Shown one piece after another: positions 8,176-16,950 of a stretch of DNA of 64,000 nt. The stretch comes from Legionella shakespearei DSM 23087 (GTDB lineage: Bacteria > Pseudomonadota > Gammaproteobacteria > Legionellales > Legionellaceae), in assembly GCF_000373765.1 (NCBI RefSeq), contig NZ_KB892434.1:66806-130805 (forward strand). Direction: 5' to 3'. Position numbers and translations under genes: made by a program. Position 1 is the first letter of the stretch. Every line of letters starts with the position of its first letter. The notes under the pieces were generated by a model. That model had not been told where the DNA came from. It saw nothing but the letters and a program-made list of their open reading frames with translations, and made no database searches.

Positions 8176-9207
8176 ATGAAAATATTCAATGTAATGTTTT
8201 CCAAAGTAAATGGTGGACTGGAGCAGGTTTTTTTAAACTACATCCCCGCATTGGCGATGCAAGGCAATCATGTAATTCCCATTATCCATCCCAAGGCAGA
8301 AATATTAAGCAGCTGTCCTCAGGAACATTTGATTACACTGCACAATTTTAATCAGCATGATTTCATCGCTATTTATAAATTGCGTAAACTCATCCAGAAG
8401 GAACAACCGGATTGCATTATTACTCATAGTTACAGAGCAGCTTATCTGGCTCAAAAAACACTAACGAAAGTGCCCAGAATCGCGGTATGCCATGTCAAAG
8501 GACATTACGACTTTGGTTCTGATGCAATTATTGCCATTACAGAACACATGCGACAGGACATTATCGCTTCAGGCAAACCTGAACACACCGTATTTACGGT
8601 TCCTAATATGCTCCATATCCCGGAACATTTAGTTTACAAAGCGCCGAGGAATGTGGATGTCCCCGTAATTGGTGCTTGTGCGCGACTCGTTGATGTAAAG
8701 GGCATAGACCTTTTCATTGAAGCGCTTGCTGAACTGCAAAGGCGTGGCATCCTCTTTAAAGCAAAAATTGCCGGAGATGGCAAGGAAAAAGAACGCTATC
8801 AGCAATTAATCCATCAACATCAATTAGAGGATAAAGTCATACTGCTGGGCTGGATAGAGGATCGCTATTCGTTTTATGAAAGTCTGGATATTTTTTGCCT
8901 GCCGTCACGAGAAGAAGCTTTTGGCATGGTGATATTGGAAAGCATGATCCATTCACTGCCAATGGTTTTGAGTGATTTATCAGGACCACGAGAGATCATA
9001 GATAATTCCGAAAGTGCGCTTTTAGTCACGCCTCGAGATCCCGTGAGTATGGCAGATGCTATAAAGCAAATTATTGATGACAGGCATTTGGCGGAAAGAC
9101 TGGCGAAAAATGCGTACCAACGTGTGCAGCATTATTCGAGCAGCAATGTGGGCCCTGTTCTTCAAGAAGTGTTGCATAAGATATTAGCTTCAGTACCATC
9201 TTCATAA
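8176..9207 (+). CDS. Glycosyltransferase family 4 protein
   Basis: A 343-residue GT-B fold transferase. I start it at 8176, after AGGGG at 8166-8170, because the conserved N-terminus (K-I-F-N-V-M-F-S-K, NGGLEQVFLNY) begins there and the upstream ATG abuts the promoter. The C-terminal half has the GT4 signature: GACARLVDVKGIDLFIEAL, IAGDGKEKERYQQL, LGWIEDRYSFYESLDIFCLPS and REEAFGMVILESM with the EX7E pair. It resembles WaaG/RfaG-type enzymes that add sugars to lipopolysaccharide core or related glycans; donor and acceptor cannot be read from sequence. It is divergent from the cytochrome operon and stands alone, followed by a REP pair. Confidence 0.8.
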   Translation: MKIFNVMFSKVNGGLEQVFLNYIPALAMQGNHVIPIIHPKAEILSSCPQEHLITLHNFNQHDFIAIYKLRKLIQKEQPDCIITHSYRAAYLAQKTLTKVPRIAVCHVKGHYDFGSDAIIAITEHMRQDIIASGKPEHTVFTVPNMLHIPEHLVYKAPRNVDVPVIGACARLVDVKGIDLFIEALAELQRRGILFKAKIAGDGKEKERYQQLIHQHQLEDKVILLGWIEDRYSFYESLDIFCLPSREEAFGMVILESMIHSLPMVLSDLSGPREIIDNSESALLVTPRDPVSMADAIKQIIDDRHLAERLAKNAYQRVQHYSSSNVGPVLQEVLHKILASVPSS

Positions 9208-9234
9208 GAGCGAGCCTTCGCTATGCTCAGTGCT

Positions 9235-9329
9235 GTAGCCCGGTCTGCTTGCAGCCGGGAACTGACGCTCGTGACACAACCTAAGTTCTAACCAAGTCTC
9301 CATTCCCGGCTGCAAGCAGACCGGGCTAC
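9235..9329. repeat. GTAG-REP family A, inverted pair
   Basis: GTAG followed by CCCGGTCTGCTTGCAGCCGGG (5-bp plus 3-bp stem) and, 50 bp on, the exact reverse complement ending in CTAC. Other arms of this family are at 19669-19722, 30526-30591, 45124-45183, 51584-51610, 54541-54566 and 54763-54790. The structure matches BIME-type REP pairs. Confidence 0.85.
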
Positions 9330-9361
9330 GCCTGGAAATTTAATGTTTTGCACAAAATTTG

Positions 9362-9370
9362 TGTTATAAT
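9362..9370 (+). promoter_or_regulatory. Extended -10 promoter of the LysE-type exporter
   Basis: TGTTATAAT: a perfect TATAAT at 9365-9370 with the TG extension; no good -35 at 17 bp. It lies 32 bp before the gene, between the REP pair and the start. Confidence 0.5.
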
Positions 9371-9401
9371 TGCACCTCTTTTTTCTGTTTATTCATAAAT
9401 T

Positions 9402-10007
9402 ATGTTTATTTATTTCAATGGACTAATTCTGGGTTTGTCGCTGATCATGGCCTTGGGCCCGCAAAATATCTTTTTGATTAAACAGGGTGCCCGGAAAAAT
9501 CACGCTGCCCTGTCAGCGTTGGTTTGTTTTATTTGCGACATTATCCTGGTTTGCGCCAGTGTTGCCGGATTACATCAACTCCTTTTAGCTCATCCTACCC
9601 TGCAAATCTGGATGATCTGGTTTGGTTCTGCATTTTTACTTTACTATGCAGTAAATGCCTTACGCAGTTCTTTTTCCAAAAAGGACAAAGCAACAGCTCA
9701 AGCACCTCAACCCCATAATCGCAAACAAATTATTTTATTTGCCTTAGGTTTTAGCCTGCTTAACCCGCATGCCATCATAGATTCACTGGTTATTATAGGT
9801 GGTGGCAGCAGGCAATTCCCTGATCACGAATTTGCCTTTTTGGCGGGAGTAATTACAGCAAGCCTGCTGTGGTTTAGCTCATTAACAGTAACTATCCGTT
9901 ATTTTTCTGATGTCTTAAGCAAAACTACTGTCTGGCAAATGATCGAATTATTCAGTGGTTTATTAATGGCGTTTATAGGAATTAAACTTGCCTTGAGCGG
10001 CATGTAA
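9402..10007 (+). CDS. LysE/ArgO-type amino-acid exporter
   Basis: A 201-residue inner-membrane protein with about six hydrophobic segments. The opening (G-L-I-L-G-L-S-L-I-M-A-L-G-P-Q-N, then FLIKQGARKNH) is the LysE/ArgO signature, and LNPHAIIDSLVIIGG in the second half matches the repeated NP motif. The family exports basic amino acids such as lysine and arginine. The length is right. Partners such as the LysR-type regulator ArgP/LysG are not adjacent. The substrate is inference from the family. Confidence 0.85.
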   Translation: MFIYFNGLILGLSLIMALGPQNIFLIKQGARKNHAALSALVCFICDIILVCASVAGLHQLLLAHPTLQIWMIWFGSAFLLYYAVNALRSSFSKKDKATAQAPQPHNRKQIILFALGFSLLNPHAIIDSLVIIGGGSRQFPDHEFAFLAGVITASLLWFSSLTVTIRYFSDVLSKTTVWQMIELFSGLLMAFIGIKLALSGM

Positions 10008-10203
10008 AGAAAAGTTCAGGGGAAATTAAAATAGAAAGGGCCAATCAGTGTGTCGCCAATTGACCCAGTGGAATGACACATAGCAAGTCCAACCTCGCAG
10101 AGGGAATATCTCATAAACCCGCTTTAGATGTCAACATTTTTACCTGAAAATCGTGCCCCATTCGGGATTAGGCAGGACTTTGTCCCTATCGAGACAATGT
10201 TGC

Positions 10204-10389
10204 TTACCTGTTACTCTTTTTCTTTGGAACCTTTTCACCTTTTTCGCGAGCTTTGGCCAAGCCAATAGCAATGGCCTGTTTACGACTTTTAACTTTCCCA
10301 TCTTTGCCGCTATGAGCCTCGCCTTTTTTATACTCTCGCATTTCTTTTTCAACTTCTCGTTGTGCACCTTTACTGTATTTACTGGTCAT
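10204..10389 (-). CDS. DUF6496 basic small protein
   Basis: A 61-residue, very lysine-rich protein. The SKYSKGAQREVEKEMREYKKG opening, then the GKDGKVKSRKQAIAIGLAKAR block and a basic KKK tail are typical of the DUF6496 family, common in Legionella and other proteobacteria and possibly nucleic-acid binding from its charge. An AAGGAG box sits just upstream. A longer frame on the same DNA (10140-10367) is a shadow. Function unknown. Confidence 0.75.
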   Translation of the reverse strand: MTSKYSKGAQREVEKEMREYKKGEAHSGKDGKVKSRKQAIAIGLAKAREKGEKVPKKKSNR

Positions 10390-10490
10390 AATTATCTCCT
10401 TATAAAATTACTCCTTAATCTTTAATTATAGAGCAATTGGAAGAAAAATGACCAAGCCCAGGGCTCGAAAGATACAAACAGTACAGAGTC

Positions 10491-10547
10491 GTCCTCTCAT
10501 ATTGAGTACCACTCAGAGCGATAGCGTAATCAAGGCTACAGTTTTTT
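10491..10547. repeat. GTAG-REP family E, single arm with T-run
   Basis: Right-hand arm of the family E element (TCCTCTCAT ... GCGTAATCAAGGCTAC) followed by seven Ts. The same arm ends the composite element at 36818-37146. Confidence 0.7.
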
Positions 10548-10579
10548 TATATATTTAATCGATATTACTTAATGGCAGT

Positions 10580-10655
10580 GTCGCCCGTATTAGCGGAGCG
10601 TAATACGGGAAATTGCCACGTCGATCCTGTATTACGCTCCGCTAATACAGGCTAC
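10580..10655. repeat. GTAG-REP family B, inverted pair
   Basis: Left arm CCCGTATTAGCGGAGCGTAATACGGG (head mutated to GTCG) and inverted right arm ending GGCTAC. It lies 43 bp from the glutathione peroxidase stop. The 308-bp gap from 10390 to 10697 otherwise holds only the family E arm. Confidence 0.8.
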
Positions 10656-10697
10656 AAAATGCTCCGATCACGGTTGCATCTCACGATTTTTTTGGGC

Positions 10698-11270
10698 TCA
10701 GGCCGGCTCATTCAATGCATTTTCTACTGCTTTTACGAACCGTTTGGATTCAGGTGAGGTAGTGGAATAGAAATACGTCACCAATTCGCCTTTACGATTG
10801 ATAATATATTTATGAAAATTCCATTTTGGCGCACTCCCAAAACCCAATTTTTTCTTAGCCCAAAGATAAAAAGGATGGGCATTTTTTCCTGAAACAACCT
10901 CTTTAGCCGTCATCGGAAATGAAACACCAAAATTAAGCTGGCAAAAATTGGCAATTTCCTGCTCAGTGCCGGGTTCCTGACTGCCAAAATCATTTGCCGG
11001 GACTCCCAGTATGACTAAACCCCTATCTTTATATTGCTCATACAGTTTTTCCAGGGCTGCGTATTGGGGGGTGAAGCCACATTTTGAAGCCGTATTTACA
11101 ATAATCAAAACCTTTCCACGAAAGGATGACAGAGGTAAGGGATGATGTCCGACCAAGGTAGTAAAGGAAAAGTCATAGGCATTGTCACCTGGCTTGGTCT
11201 CTGGGGTTTCAGCTGATACGGTATTTGTGGCCATCAAAAATAATCCTGTTAATAGGGCAAGTAAACGCAT
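10698..11270 (-). CDS. Periplasmic glutathione peroxidase family protein
   Basis: A 190-residue thiol peroxidase of the GPx/BtuE family. Unlike cytoplasmic BtuE it has a signal peptide (residues 1-20, cleavage after VSA). The catalytic residues are readable: peroxidatic C64 in NTASKCGFTPQY, the glutamine in FGSQEPG, and the WNFHKYIINRKG strand near the end. Bacterial members mostly use thioredoxin rather than glutathione as reductant, so it probably detoxifies peroxides and lipid hydroperoxides in the periplasm. It stands alone, downstream of the NlpC-like gene on the same strand with an 86-bp gap. Confidence 0.88.
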   Translation of the reverse strand: MRLLALLTGLFLMATNTVSAETPETKPGDNAYDFSFTTLVGHHPLPLSSFRGKVLIIVNTASKCGFTPQYAALEKLYEQYKDRGLVILGVPANDFGSQEPGTEQEIANFCQLNFGVSFPMTAKEVVSGKNAHPFYLWAKKKLGFGSAPKWNFHKYIINRKGELVTYFYSTTSPESKRFVKAVENALNEPA

Positions 11271-11356
11271 GGAAGATATCCATAAACTTATGTGTATGCT
11301 TAGTCAATCATATCCTAATGCCTGGTTAAAGCAAGGAGATGCCAGGTACAAGGCAC

Positions 11357-12445
11357 TTAGTAAATAACGCGCCTGACACCCCATAGATTATTTAAATAGT
11401 AGCACGAAGTCAGAACACGGTAGTCAGCCCCCTGATAATGACTGTCGGTAATCACCCAATCGCCTACCCGAGGCATCCAGTCTTTCTGAGGACATAAGGA
11501 ATTAGGCGCAATCTGGTCAGGGTGAATATCATTAGAGCCATAACCTACCTGCTTTCCGGTCCACATGACAACATGTACTACAGCTGAAGGATTAACTGCA
11601 TCAGGACGTGAAGCAGAAATGAAGAGTAAATCACCCGGATATAAAGGCAAAGCAGCTAAATTTTTGGCGGTAATGCTACCCCGATGTTTCGTACCAGAAC
11701 TGTCAATGGCTGATAAATAGCCACCATGGCCATCACAAGAGTGTTGTACTTCCAGCGTATTATCACTACATACCAATAAACCTGCAGCTTTAGGATTATC
11801 AAGCACATTGTCCTCAGATTGCTGATTAGGCGACAGATCATATTGCATCGGATCAGCTCGCTGACCCGCCTGATACTCGGTTTTACTGCTGAACATGAGT
11901 CCAAAGGCAAAATTGTATAAAAATGTCGTGTAATTGCTGCAGTCCATTCCGTACCACATCGTATTATTCAACCAATTTCCCATGGTTTCGGCACCCAGGC
12001 CGCTGTAATTCCATCTGACCTGTTGCTGGTAATAAGGGCTTCCAGGCATAATATCTTTTGCGGCACTGCAATAACCTCCTTTATTGTATCCAACATTCCG
12101 TAAACTCAATGGAGTAGGGTAGTCTGGCAAATAATGATGGCAATAATTTAATTTTTGCTTAATCCAGAAATCTGCTGCGGCAATAATGCGCTGTCTTTGC
12201 CAATCAAGCCCAACAGAATTATCCAGACAATTGAGTAATTCATTGTTCAATTGCAACGTATTGCGCATGGGCCCCCACCCTCTGACAAAACGGTCTATGT
12301 TGAAAGGTTGTTGCAGTTCAGCAGTGAAATTGGCGACATTATTCTGGCATTGGGAGGCAAAGGCATCGGAAAAACTGTCTAATGATAATCCGCCGATAAG
12401 AAATGCAATGAAAAGCACTTTTTTAACACCAGCAAAAGTCCTCAT
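11357..12445 (-). CDS. Exported NlpC/P60-like cysteine hydrolase
   Basis: A 362-residue exported protein, signal peptide about residues 1-31 (VKKVLFIAFLIGG core, AFA cleavage site). The start at 12445 is chosen because the frame's extra 63 residues upstream run back into a family H repeat and lack a signal peptide. The catalytic pattern of a papain-like NlpC/P60 fold is visible: Cys169 in WYGMDCSNYTTFLYNFAFG, then a histidine near residue 290 in AVVHVVMWTG, followed by VGYGSNDI. Such enzymes cut peptidoglycan stem peptides or related amides. The N-terminal 150 residues match no domain I recognise. Divergent from lbtU. Confidence 0.6.
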   Translation of the reverse strand: MRTFAGVKKVLFIAFLIGGLSLDSFSDAFASQCQNNVANFTAELQQPFNIDRFVRGWGPMRNTLQLNNELLNCLDNSVGLDWQRQRIIAAADFWIKQKLNYCHHYLPDYPTPLSLRNVGYNKGGYCSAAKDIMPGSPYYQQQVRWNYSGLGAETMGNWLNNTMWYGMDCSNYTTFLYNFAFGLMFSSKTEYQAGQRADPMQYDLSPNQQSEDNVLDNPKAAGLLVCSDNTLEVQHSCDGHGGYLSAIDSSGTKHRGSITAKNLAALPLYPGDLLFISASRPDAVNPSAVVHVVMWTGKQVGYGSNDIHPDQIAPNSLCPQKDWMPRVGDWVITDSHYQGADYRVLTSCYYLNNLWGVRRVIY

Positions 12446-12520
12446 GTTTCGTCTTCGTCCAGTATCTGATAATAAAAATGATGCAATTAGCATTCCAGAA
12501 TTAATGGTGAGTGAAGCATA

Positions 12521-12645
12521 GGCCCGATCCGTTCGTGCTGAGGAGGCGCGGCTTTTTGCGCCGTCTCGAAGCACTGGCACAGACTCTTTGCCCTGAGTAT
12601 GCTTCGAGACGGGGTTTCCACCCCTCCTCAGCACGAACGGGCCGG
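12521..12645. repeat. Family H palindromic repeat pair
   Basis: Near copy of the element at 1-108: left arm GTGCTGAGGAGGCGCGG ... CTCGAAGCA and a fuller right arm ending CCTCAGCACGAACGG. The frame of the NlpC-like gene reads into it, producing a spurious N-terminal extension. Confidence 0.8.
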
Positions 12646-12722
12646 TGAGTGGGAGGAGATAATAAAACCCTTATTTTTTGAGTTAACATCAGTTCTGAAT
12701 AACACCGTTACCTTTTTTCTGC

Positions 12723-12751
12723 CCTCGCACAATCCCTTCGTGCTGAGGAGG
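12723..12751. repeat. Family H solo arm fragment
   Basis: CTCGCACAATCCCTTCGTGC followed by TGAGGAGG repeats the first 30 bases of the window with one change, immediately upstream of the lbtU Fur box. Confidence 0.65.
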
Positions 12752-12773
12752 TATTCCTTATTGCTCCATTTTA

Positions 12774-12792
12774 AATGATAATGATTATCATT
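12774..12792 (+). promoter_or_regulatory. Fur box upstream of lbtU
   Basis: AATGATAATGATTATCATT is a 19-bp palindrome apart from its centre and matches the Fur consensus (GATAATGATAATCATTATC) closely. It lies 31 bp before lbtU and predicts iron repression of receptor synthesis. Confidence 0.85.
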
Positions 12793-12823
12793 TACATTAA
12801 CGCAGTTCAAAGCCTTACTCTTT

Positions 12824-13897
12824 ATGCTTAAAATAATGACACTTGCTCTTGCTGCATTATCAGGAATGATAATTGAAATCCCGTCTTTTGCCGCAAGCGA
12901 ATACAAGCTCTTTGAAAATAAACGCTTTCATTATGACGGGCATGTATTTTTTAATGTCACCAATTCAGCAACGCAGGGGGAAAAGTACTTACTCAACCAA
13001 CAATTATCTAATGTCAAATTGGGTTCGGAACTGCAACTGACGGATAGGAATACATTAAGGAGCTTATTGATTTACAATACTTTTCCCACTCCAGTAACAC
13101 CGACACTCTTTTTTGATCAGTTGTATGATGAATATCAAAAGGAGTCTTCCGGCCTGTTTTTTGAAGCTGGCAAGAAATGGCTTAGTTTTGGCAGTTATAA
13201 AAATGATTTGATTTACAAGCCACTTACCAAAGCCTTAGGTCAAACCAATCAAATTGCTTTAGTTGCAGGTTATGATTCTTTATATTACGCCAATCTCTCT
13301 CTTTTTGATCCCTACTCCCGCATTAAACCCTCCTCCCTACCTTTTTATTACAACCTGAATGTGGGAATGCATAACAAGACTTATGATCTGGGCGGCAGTT
13401 TCATCCGCTCCTTGGCTGAAAGTCAGATGTCCCAGTACAATAAAGGTTTTGGCGGATTTTTATTCCGCCCAATCCACAGCGATGTCCCAGGTTTTGCGGC
13501 TTATCTCAATATAAATCATAACAAATTAAGCACTTACGTTACTTATGTCGCAGCCATTCATTCCTTTCTTCCTGAGGAAATGAGTTACAACACTAAAGGG
13601 GCCAGCCCCAAGGCGTTCAGCCTGCAAAGTGGCTATGAGCTTTCTTTTAGAAATATACCTTATAAAATACTCGCCTTTTATGATTACTCCTTTGAATCCC
13701 TGGCCATGAGATTACCTCAGGAAAGAATAGGGGTAGGCCTTTCTGCTTATCCAGGCCGCTATCTCAGCCTTCAATTTCAGTACTTCAAGGATTACGGCTA
13801 TCCGGATGATGCAATAGCATCCGGCCTAAATCGTCCTGTTTTTGGTGATTGTTCGAAAGTAAACAATTTTGCTTTACAGGCTATATTAAACTTCTAG
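12824..13897 (+). CDS. lbtU: Legiobactin outer-membrane receptor LbtU
   Basis: A 357-residue outer-membrane protein. Residues 1-23 form a signal peptide; the mature part is rich in alternating hydrophobic and aromatic strands typical of a beta barrel and ends in phenylalanine. No TonB plug domain precedes it, which fits LbtU, the unusual non-TonB-type receptor for legiobactin known in L. pneumophila. The placement, directly before the NIS synthetase gene and behind a Fur box, matches that locus. No convincing Shine-Dalgarno is seen before 12824; ATG at 12836 is a possible alternative start. Function as ferrilegiobactin receptor is by family and position. Confidence 0.8.
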   Translation: MLKIMTLALAALSGMIIEIPSFAASEYKLFENKRFHYDGHVFFNVTNSATQGEKYLLNQQLSNVKLGSELQLTDRNTLRSLLIYNTFPTPVTPTLFFDQLYDEYQKESSGLFFEAGKKWLSFGSYKNDLIYKPLTKALGQTNQIALVAGYDSLYYANLSLFDPYSRIKPSSLPFYYNLNVGMHNKTYDLGGSFIRSLAESQMSQYNKGFGGFLFRPIHSDVPGFAAYLNINHNKLSTYVTYVAAIHSFLPEEMSYNTKGASPKAFSLQSGYELSFRNIPYKILAFYDYSFESLAMRLPQERIGVGLSAYPGRYLSLQFQYFKDYGYPDDAIASGLNRPVFGDCSKVNNFALQAILNF

Positions 13898-13948
13898 GCT
13901 TGCATCCTGAGGCTAAATCAGGAATTATTACACAATCTTTCTTTTTTG

Positions 13949-13978
13949 TTGCAAATGAGAATCATTATCATTTATATT
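13949..13978 (+). promoter_or_regulatory. Fur box and promoter of lbtABC
   Basis: Fur box AATGAGAATCATTATCATT at 13954-13972 lies inside a likely promoter with TTGCAA (13949-13954) and TATATT (13973-13978), 18 bp apart. Fur-Fe bound here would block RNA polymerase; lbtA begins at 14008. Confidence 0.8.
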
Positions 13979-14007
13979 ATATCCCTAAACCTTATTAAGT
14001 ATGCCTT

Positions 14008-15750
14008 ATGAAAATAACATCAAAAATTTACCAGGAATTGAATTATCAGGTGCAAAACCTGTTATTTGAACAAGGACTGAACTTATCAGCAAAGAAAATT
14101 GCTGAATTAATCAATACCGCCAGCCAGCAATGCGTTGATCGCCTGCATCATGCCGCAGTCAATGAACAATTGAGTGCTGAGACTATGCTTACTACTTCTG
14201 TCGATGATTACATTGATTTGCTAAAACAGCAGCAAAAGAAACAAAATCCGACGAGCCTGTTTAACCGGTGGAGTACCCTGGAACAAGAGTTGAAAGACAG
14301 TATAGAAAATCAAGTCCTGGCACTTGCCTATCATGAGCACTGGCAACAGCATTTACAACAGGAAGCTCAAGGCTACCCCAGCCTTTGGACTTCTTTATGT
14401 GCCCAGTATGAAAAGCAAGAACAATTGATGTTTTTAGAACAATGGGGCTGTACAGGCCATCCCTATCATCCTAATTTTCGTACCAAAACGGGTTTTAATA
14501 AACGTGAAGTCATTCACTATTCTCCCGAATTCAATGCTGAAGTTCCCATTCACTGGGCGGCACTTCATCGCTCAATCGCGTTTACTTCGATTGATGAAAC
14601 CAGTTATAGCCTGTTATTCATTCAGCATTTTCCTGAAGCCTATCAAAGCTGGCGGCAAAGAGTGGCGCAAATGCAGCATAATCCAGACGATTACCTGCCC
14701 TTGCCCGTGCACCCCTGGCAATGGGAAAATACCTTACGGAACTTATGCGCCCCCCTGATTGAGTCAGGGTTATTGCTGGTGGTAAAACATCTGCAAAATA
14801 CCAGACCATCCATGTCATTCCGTACTATGATGACTTCTGGCAGCTACAGTCCTCATTTGAAATTGGCAGTTGCCGTTCATACCACGTCATCCTTGCGTAC
14901 GGTATCACCAGCATCAGTAAGCAATTCATCGGTTCTATCCACTTGGATTGAGGAGCTGCTGGCCAGACATCACTACTATAATGAACGCTTGTTTATTGCC
15001 AGAGACCTGGCGGGAATTAATTCTACTCATCCAGCAATTCCTGCACATGGAAAAAAACAATTGGCGATGATCGTCCGTGAAAATCCCCTGCAACGGATTA
15101 AAGCATCACAACAGTTAGTACCACTGGCTGCCCTTTTTGCTTTGTCTCCGGTAAAAAAAGCACCGCTGCTCATTGAAATTATTGAAGCAAGCAGACTTAA
15201 TCCTGTCAGTTATTTCAAACAGTATTGCCGCGCTGTACTCGAAGGCCAAATGCATTTATTGCTGCATTATGGATTGGCTTTAGAAGCCCATCAGCAAAAT
15301 ACGCTGGTCATTTTTGAACAGCACAAACCTGCGGGGCTGGTGATACGTGATCTGGGTGGTATTAAAATCTGTTTACATCCCCTCTACGACAGAATTTTAA
15401 AACCCGAGTTGCATCCTGATTCAACCATCACCTGTACGGAACTGCAAGGGCTGTCTAATACCTTTATTCATGGTAACCTGTTAAGCAATCTCACGCCCTT
15501 TATCCAGTGCCTGCACGAATATTATGGTTTTCCCACAGCGCTCTTCTGGAAGCAGGTCAGACAATTAATAGAGGAATTGCTCCAGAGTGTCAAAGCAGAA
15601 CTTCCCGCTGAAATGTATCAATGGCATGAGGAACACTTTCTTTCTCTGCCCTGGCAACAAAAATCTTTGCTGAGAATGCGCCTCAATCTGGATCAGGATG
15701 AGATGCTTTATTCTACTGTTGATAATCCCTTGAGCCAAATCCATGACTAA
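14008..15750 (+). CDS. lbtA: Legiobactin synthetase LbtA (NIS siderophore synthetase, IucA/IucC family)
   Basis: A 580-residue NRPS-independent siderophore synthetase, which joins carboxylates such as citrate to amines or alcohols through an acyl-adenylate. Family motifs are present: GCTGHPYHPNFRTKTGF, LPVHPWQWE, the ATP-binding SFRTMMTSGSYSPHLKLAVA and SSLRTVSPAS region, and VIRDLGGIKICLHP in the C-terminal ferric-reductase-like FhuF segment. The length equals L. pneumophila LbtA. The frame overlaps lbtB by 8 bp, so the two are co-translated. Legiobactin is a polycarboxylate related to rhizoferrin. Confidence 0.9.
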   Translation: MKITSKIYQELNYQVQNLLFEQGLNLSAKKIAELINTASQQCVDRLHHAAVNEQLSAETMLTTSVDDYIDLLKQQQKKQNPTSLFNRWSTLEQELKDSIENQVLALAYHEHWQQHLQQEAQGYPSLWTSLCAQYEKQEQLMFLEQWGCTGHPYHPNFRTKTGFNKREVIHYSPEFNAEVPIHWAALHRSIAFTSIDETSYSLLFIQHFPEAYQSWRQRVAQMQHNPDDYLPLPVHPWQWENTLRNLCAPLIESGLLLVVKHLQNTRPSMSFRTMMTSGSYSPHLKLAVAVHTTSSLRTVSPASVSNSSVLSTWIEELLARHHYYNERLFIARDLAGINSTHPAIPAHGKKQLAMIVRENPLQRIKASQQLVPLAALFALSPVKKAPLLIEIIEASRLNPVSYFKQYCRAVLEGQMHLLLHYGLALEAHQQNTLVIFEQHKPAGLVIRDLGGIKICLHPLYDRILKPELHPDSTITCTELQGLSNTFIHGNLLSNLTPFIQCLHEYYGFPTALFWKQVRQLIEELLQSVKAELPAEMYQWHEEHFLSLPWQQKSLLRMRLNLDQDEMLYSTVDNPLSQIHD

Positions 15751-16936
15751 GCCGGAAACGATTATTTTATATGGGCAATTTTTCATGATTTTAGCCCTGG
15801 AAATGACCAATCCTTTTCTGCCTTTGCTTATTGCCAGCCAAACTGACGCGACAATGCAATCTGCTGTATTTTACAGTACCTTGAGTTTAATACTTCCGAT
15901 GATTGCTAATATTCTCATCGCGCCAATATGGGGTTGGGCTGCTGATCGCTATGGTTATAAATCCATGTTAATGCGTGCCTGCTGGGCTTTAGTATTTACT
16001 CAGGCCAGCATGATTTTTGTGAATTCAGTAACCTGGATTTTAATCATTCGTATTATGCAGGGTGCTTTTGCCGGCTTCATTATCGCCATGCAAACCTACG
16101 CGGTGAGCATCAGTGATTGGCAGAATAAAAGCAGGCAACTGTCTCGTTTGCAATCAACTAAAGCCATTGCCACAACTATTGCTGGTTTCGCTGGCGGCAT
16201 GGCACTCACATTGAGTGATTATCAGGGACTTTACGGAGTGGCGGCGGTGATTTGCCTGATAGCAACCATTGCCATGCAGTACTTGTTACCCGTATCAAGT
16301 GCGCAAACCATTAAAAGGAAACCGGGAAAATCTGATATTGCCCCACACTCAAAAGGTATTTTTTATTTTCTTTGCGCGTTGATAACCTTGACTCAAATCG
16401 CCAAATTTTTACCCGATCCCGGTCTTTCATTGTATCTGAACCACTATTTTTCCAATAATTGGGCTCTGATTGGTTTTATGTATTCCTTGCCAGCATTAGG
16501 GATGCTCTGCAGTTCTGAATGGTGTGGGCGACAATTTGACCGTTGTCGCCAAAACCCTCAATCAGCGAATTTATATCTGTTTGGCTATAGTCTGCTTGGC
16601 TGTTTTCTGATGATGTTGCAAGCATTCACGATTAATTTTTATCTTTTCGCCTGTATTCGTATTTTGTGGGGCGTGGTTCTGGCCGCTTTATTACCCGCTT
16701 TGTTTGCCCTTTTCAGTGATCGCTATTCCCTGCCTGGATACGCATTGGGAATTGCCAATTCCTTTGCCAAGGCAGGTAATTTGTTTGGTTTGTTGGCTGG
16801 AGGTTTTCTGGCAAGCTGGCTGTCTTATCCTGCAGTCTTTTTGATGATAGCTGCGATATACGGTTTATTTGCTGTTTTTGTATTGGGTCATCTTCTGTTA
16901 CTGAACAGGCAGATGAGCACTTTATCGACTCCTTAA
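15743..16936 (+). CDS. lbtB: Legiobactin exporter LbtB (MFS)
   Basis: A 397-residue major facilitator protein with about twelve hydrophobic helices and the MFS motif A in the second loop (GWAADRYGYKSMLMRA). It overlaps the end of lbtA by 8 bp. In L. pneumophila the equivalent protein is the inner-membrane exporter of legiobactin, and the same synthetase-exporter pairing is common in NIS siderophore loci. Direction of transport is taken from that homology and cannot be read from sequence. Confidence 0.85.
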   Translation: MTKPETIILYGQFFMILALEMTNPFLPLLIASQTDATMQSAVFYSTLSLILPMIANILIAPIWGWAADRYGYKSMLMRACWALVFTQASMIFVNSVTWILIIRIMQGAFAGFIIAMQTYAVSISDWQNKSRQLSRLQSTKAIATTIAGFAGGMALTLSDYQGLYGVAAVICLIATIAMQYLLPVSSAQTIKRKPGKSDIAPHSKGIFYFLCALITLTQIAKFLPDPGLSLYLNHYFSNNWALIGFMYSLPALGMLCSSEWCGRQFDRCRQNPQSANLYLFGYSLLGCFLMMLQAFTINFYLFACIRILWGVVLAALLPALFALFSDRYSLPGYALGIANSFAKAGNLFGLLAGGFLASWLSYPAVFLMIAAIYGLFAVFVLGHLLLLNRQMSTLSTP

Positions 16937-16950
16937 CCTGATGGCAAATC

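Noticed and set aside
10061-10110. Possible terminator after the LysE-type gene
   Set aside because: The complementary bases around 10040-10065 make only a broken stem and no T-run follows.
10140-10367. Minus-strand frame overlapping the DUF6496 gene
   Set aside because: It is the same DNA in another frame; the DUF6496 frame has the ribosome site and family motifs.
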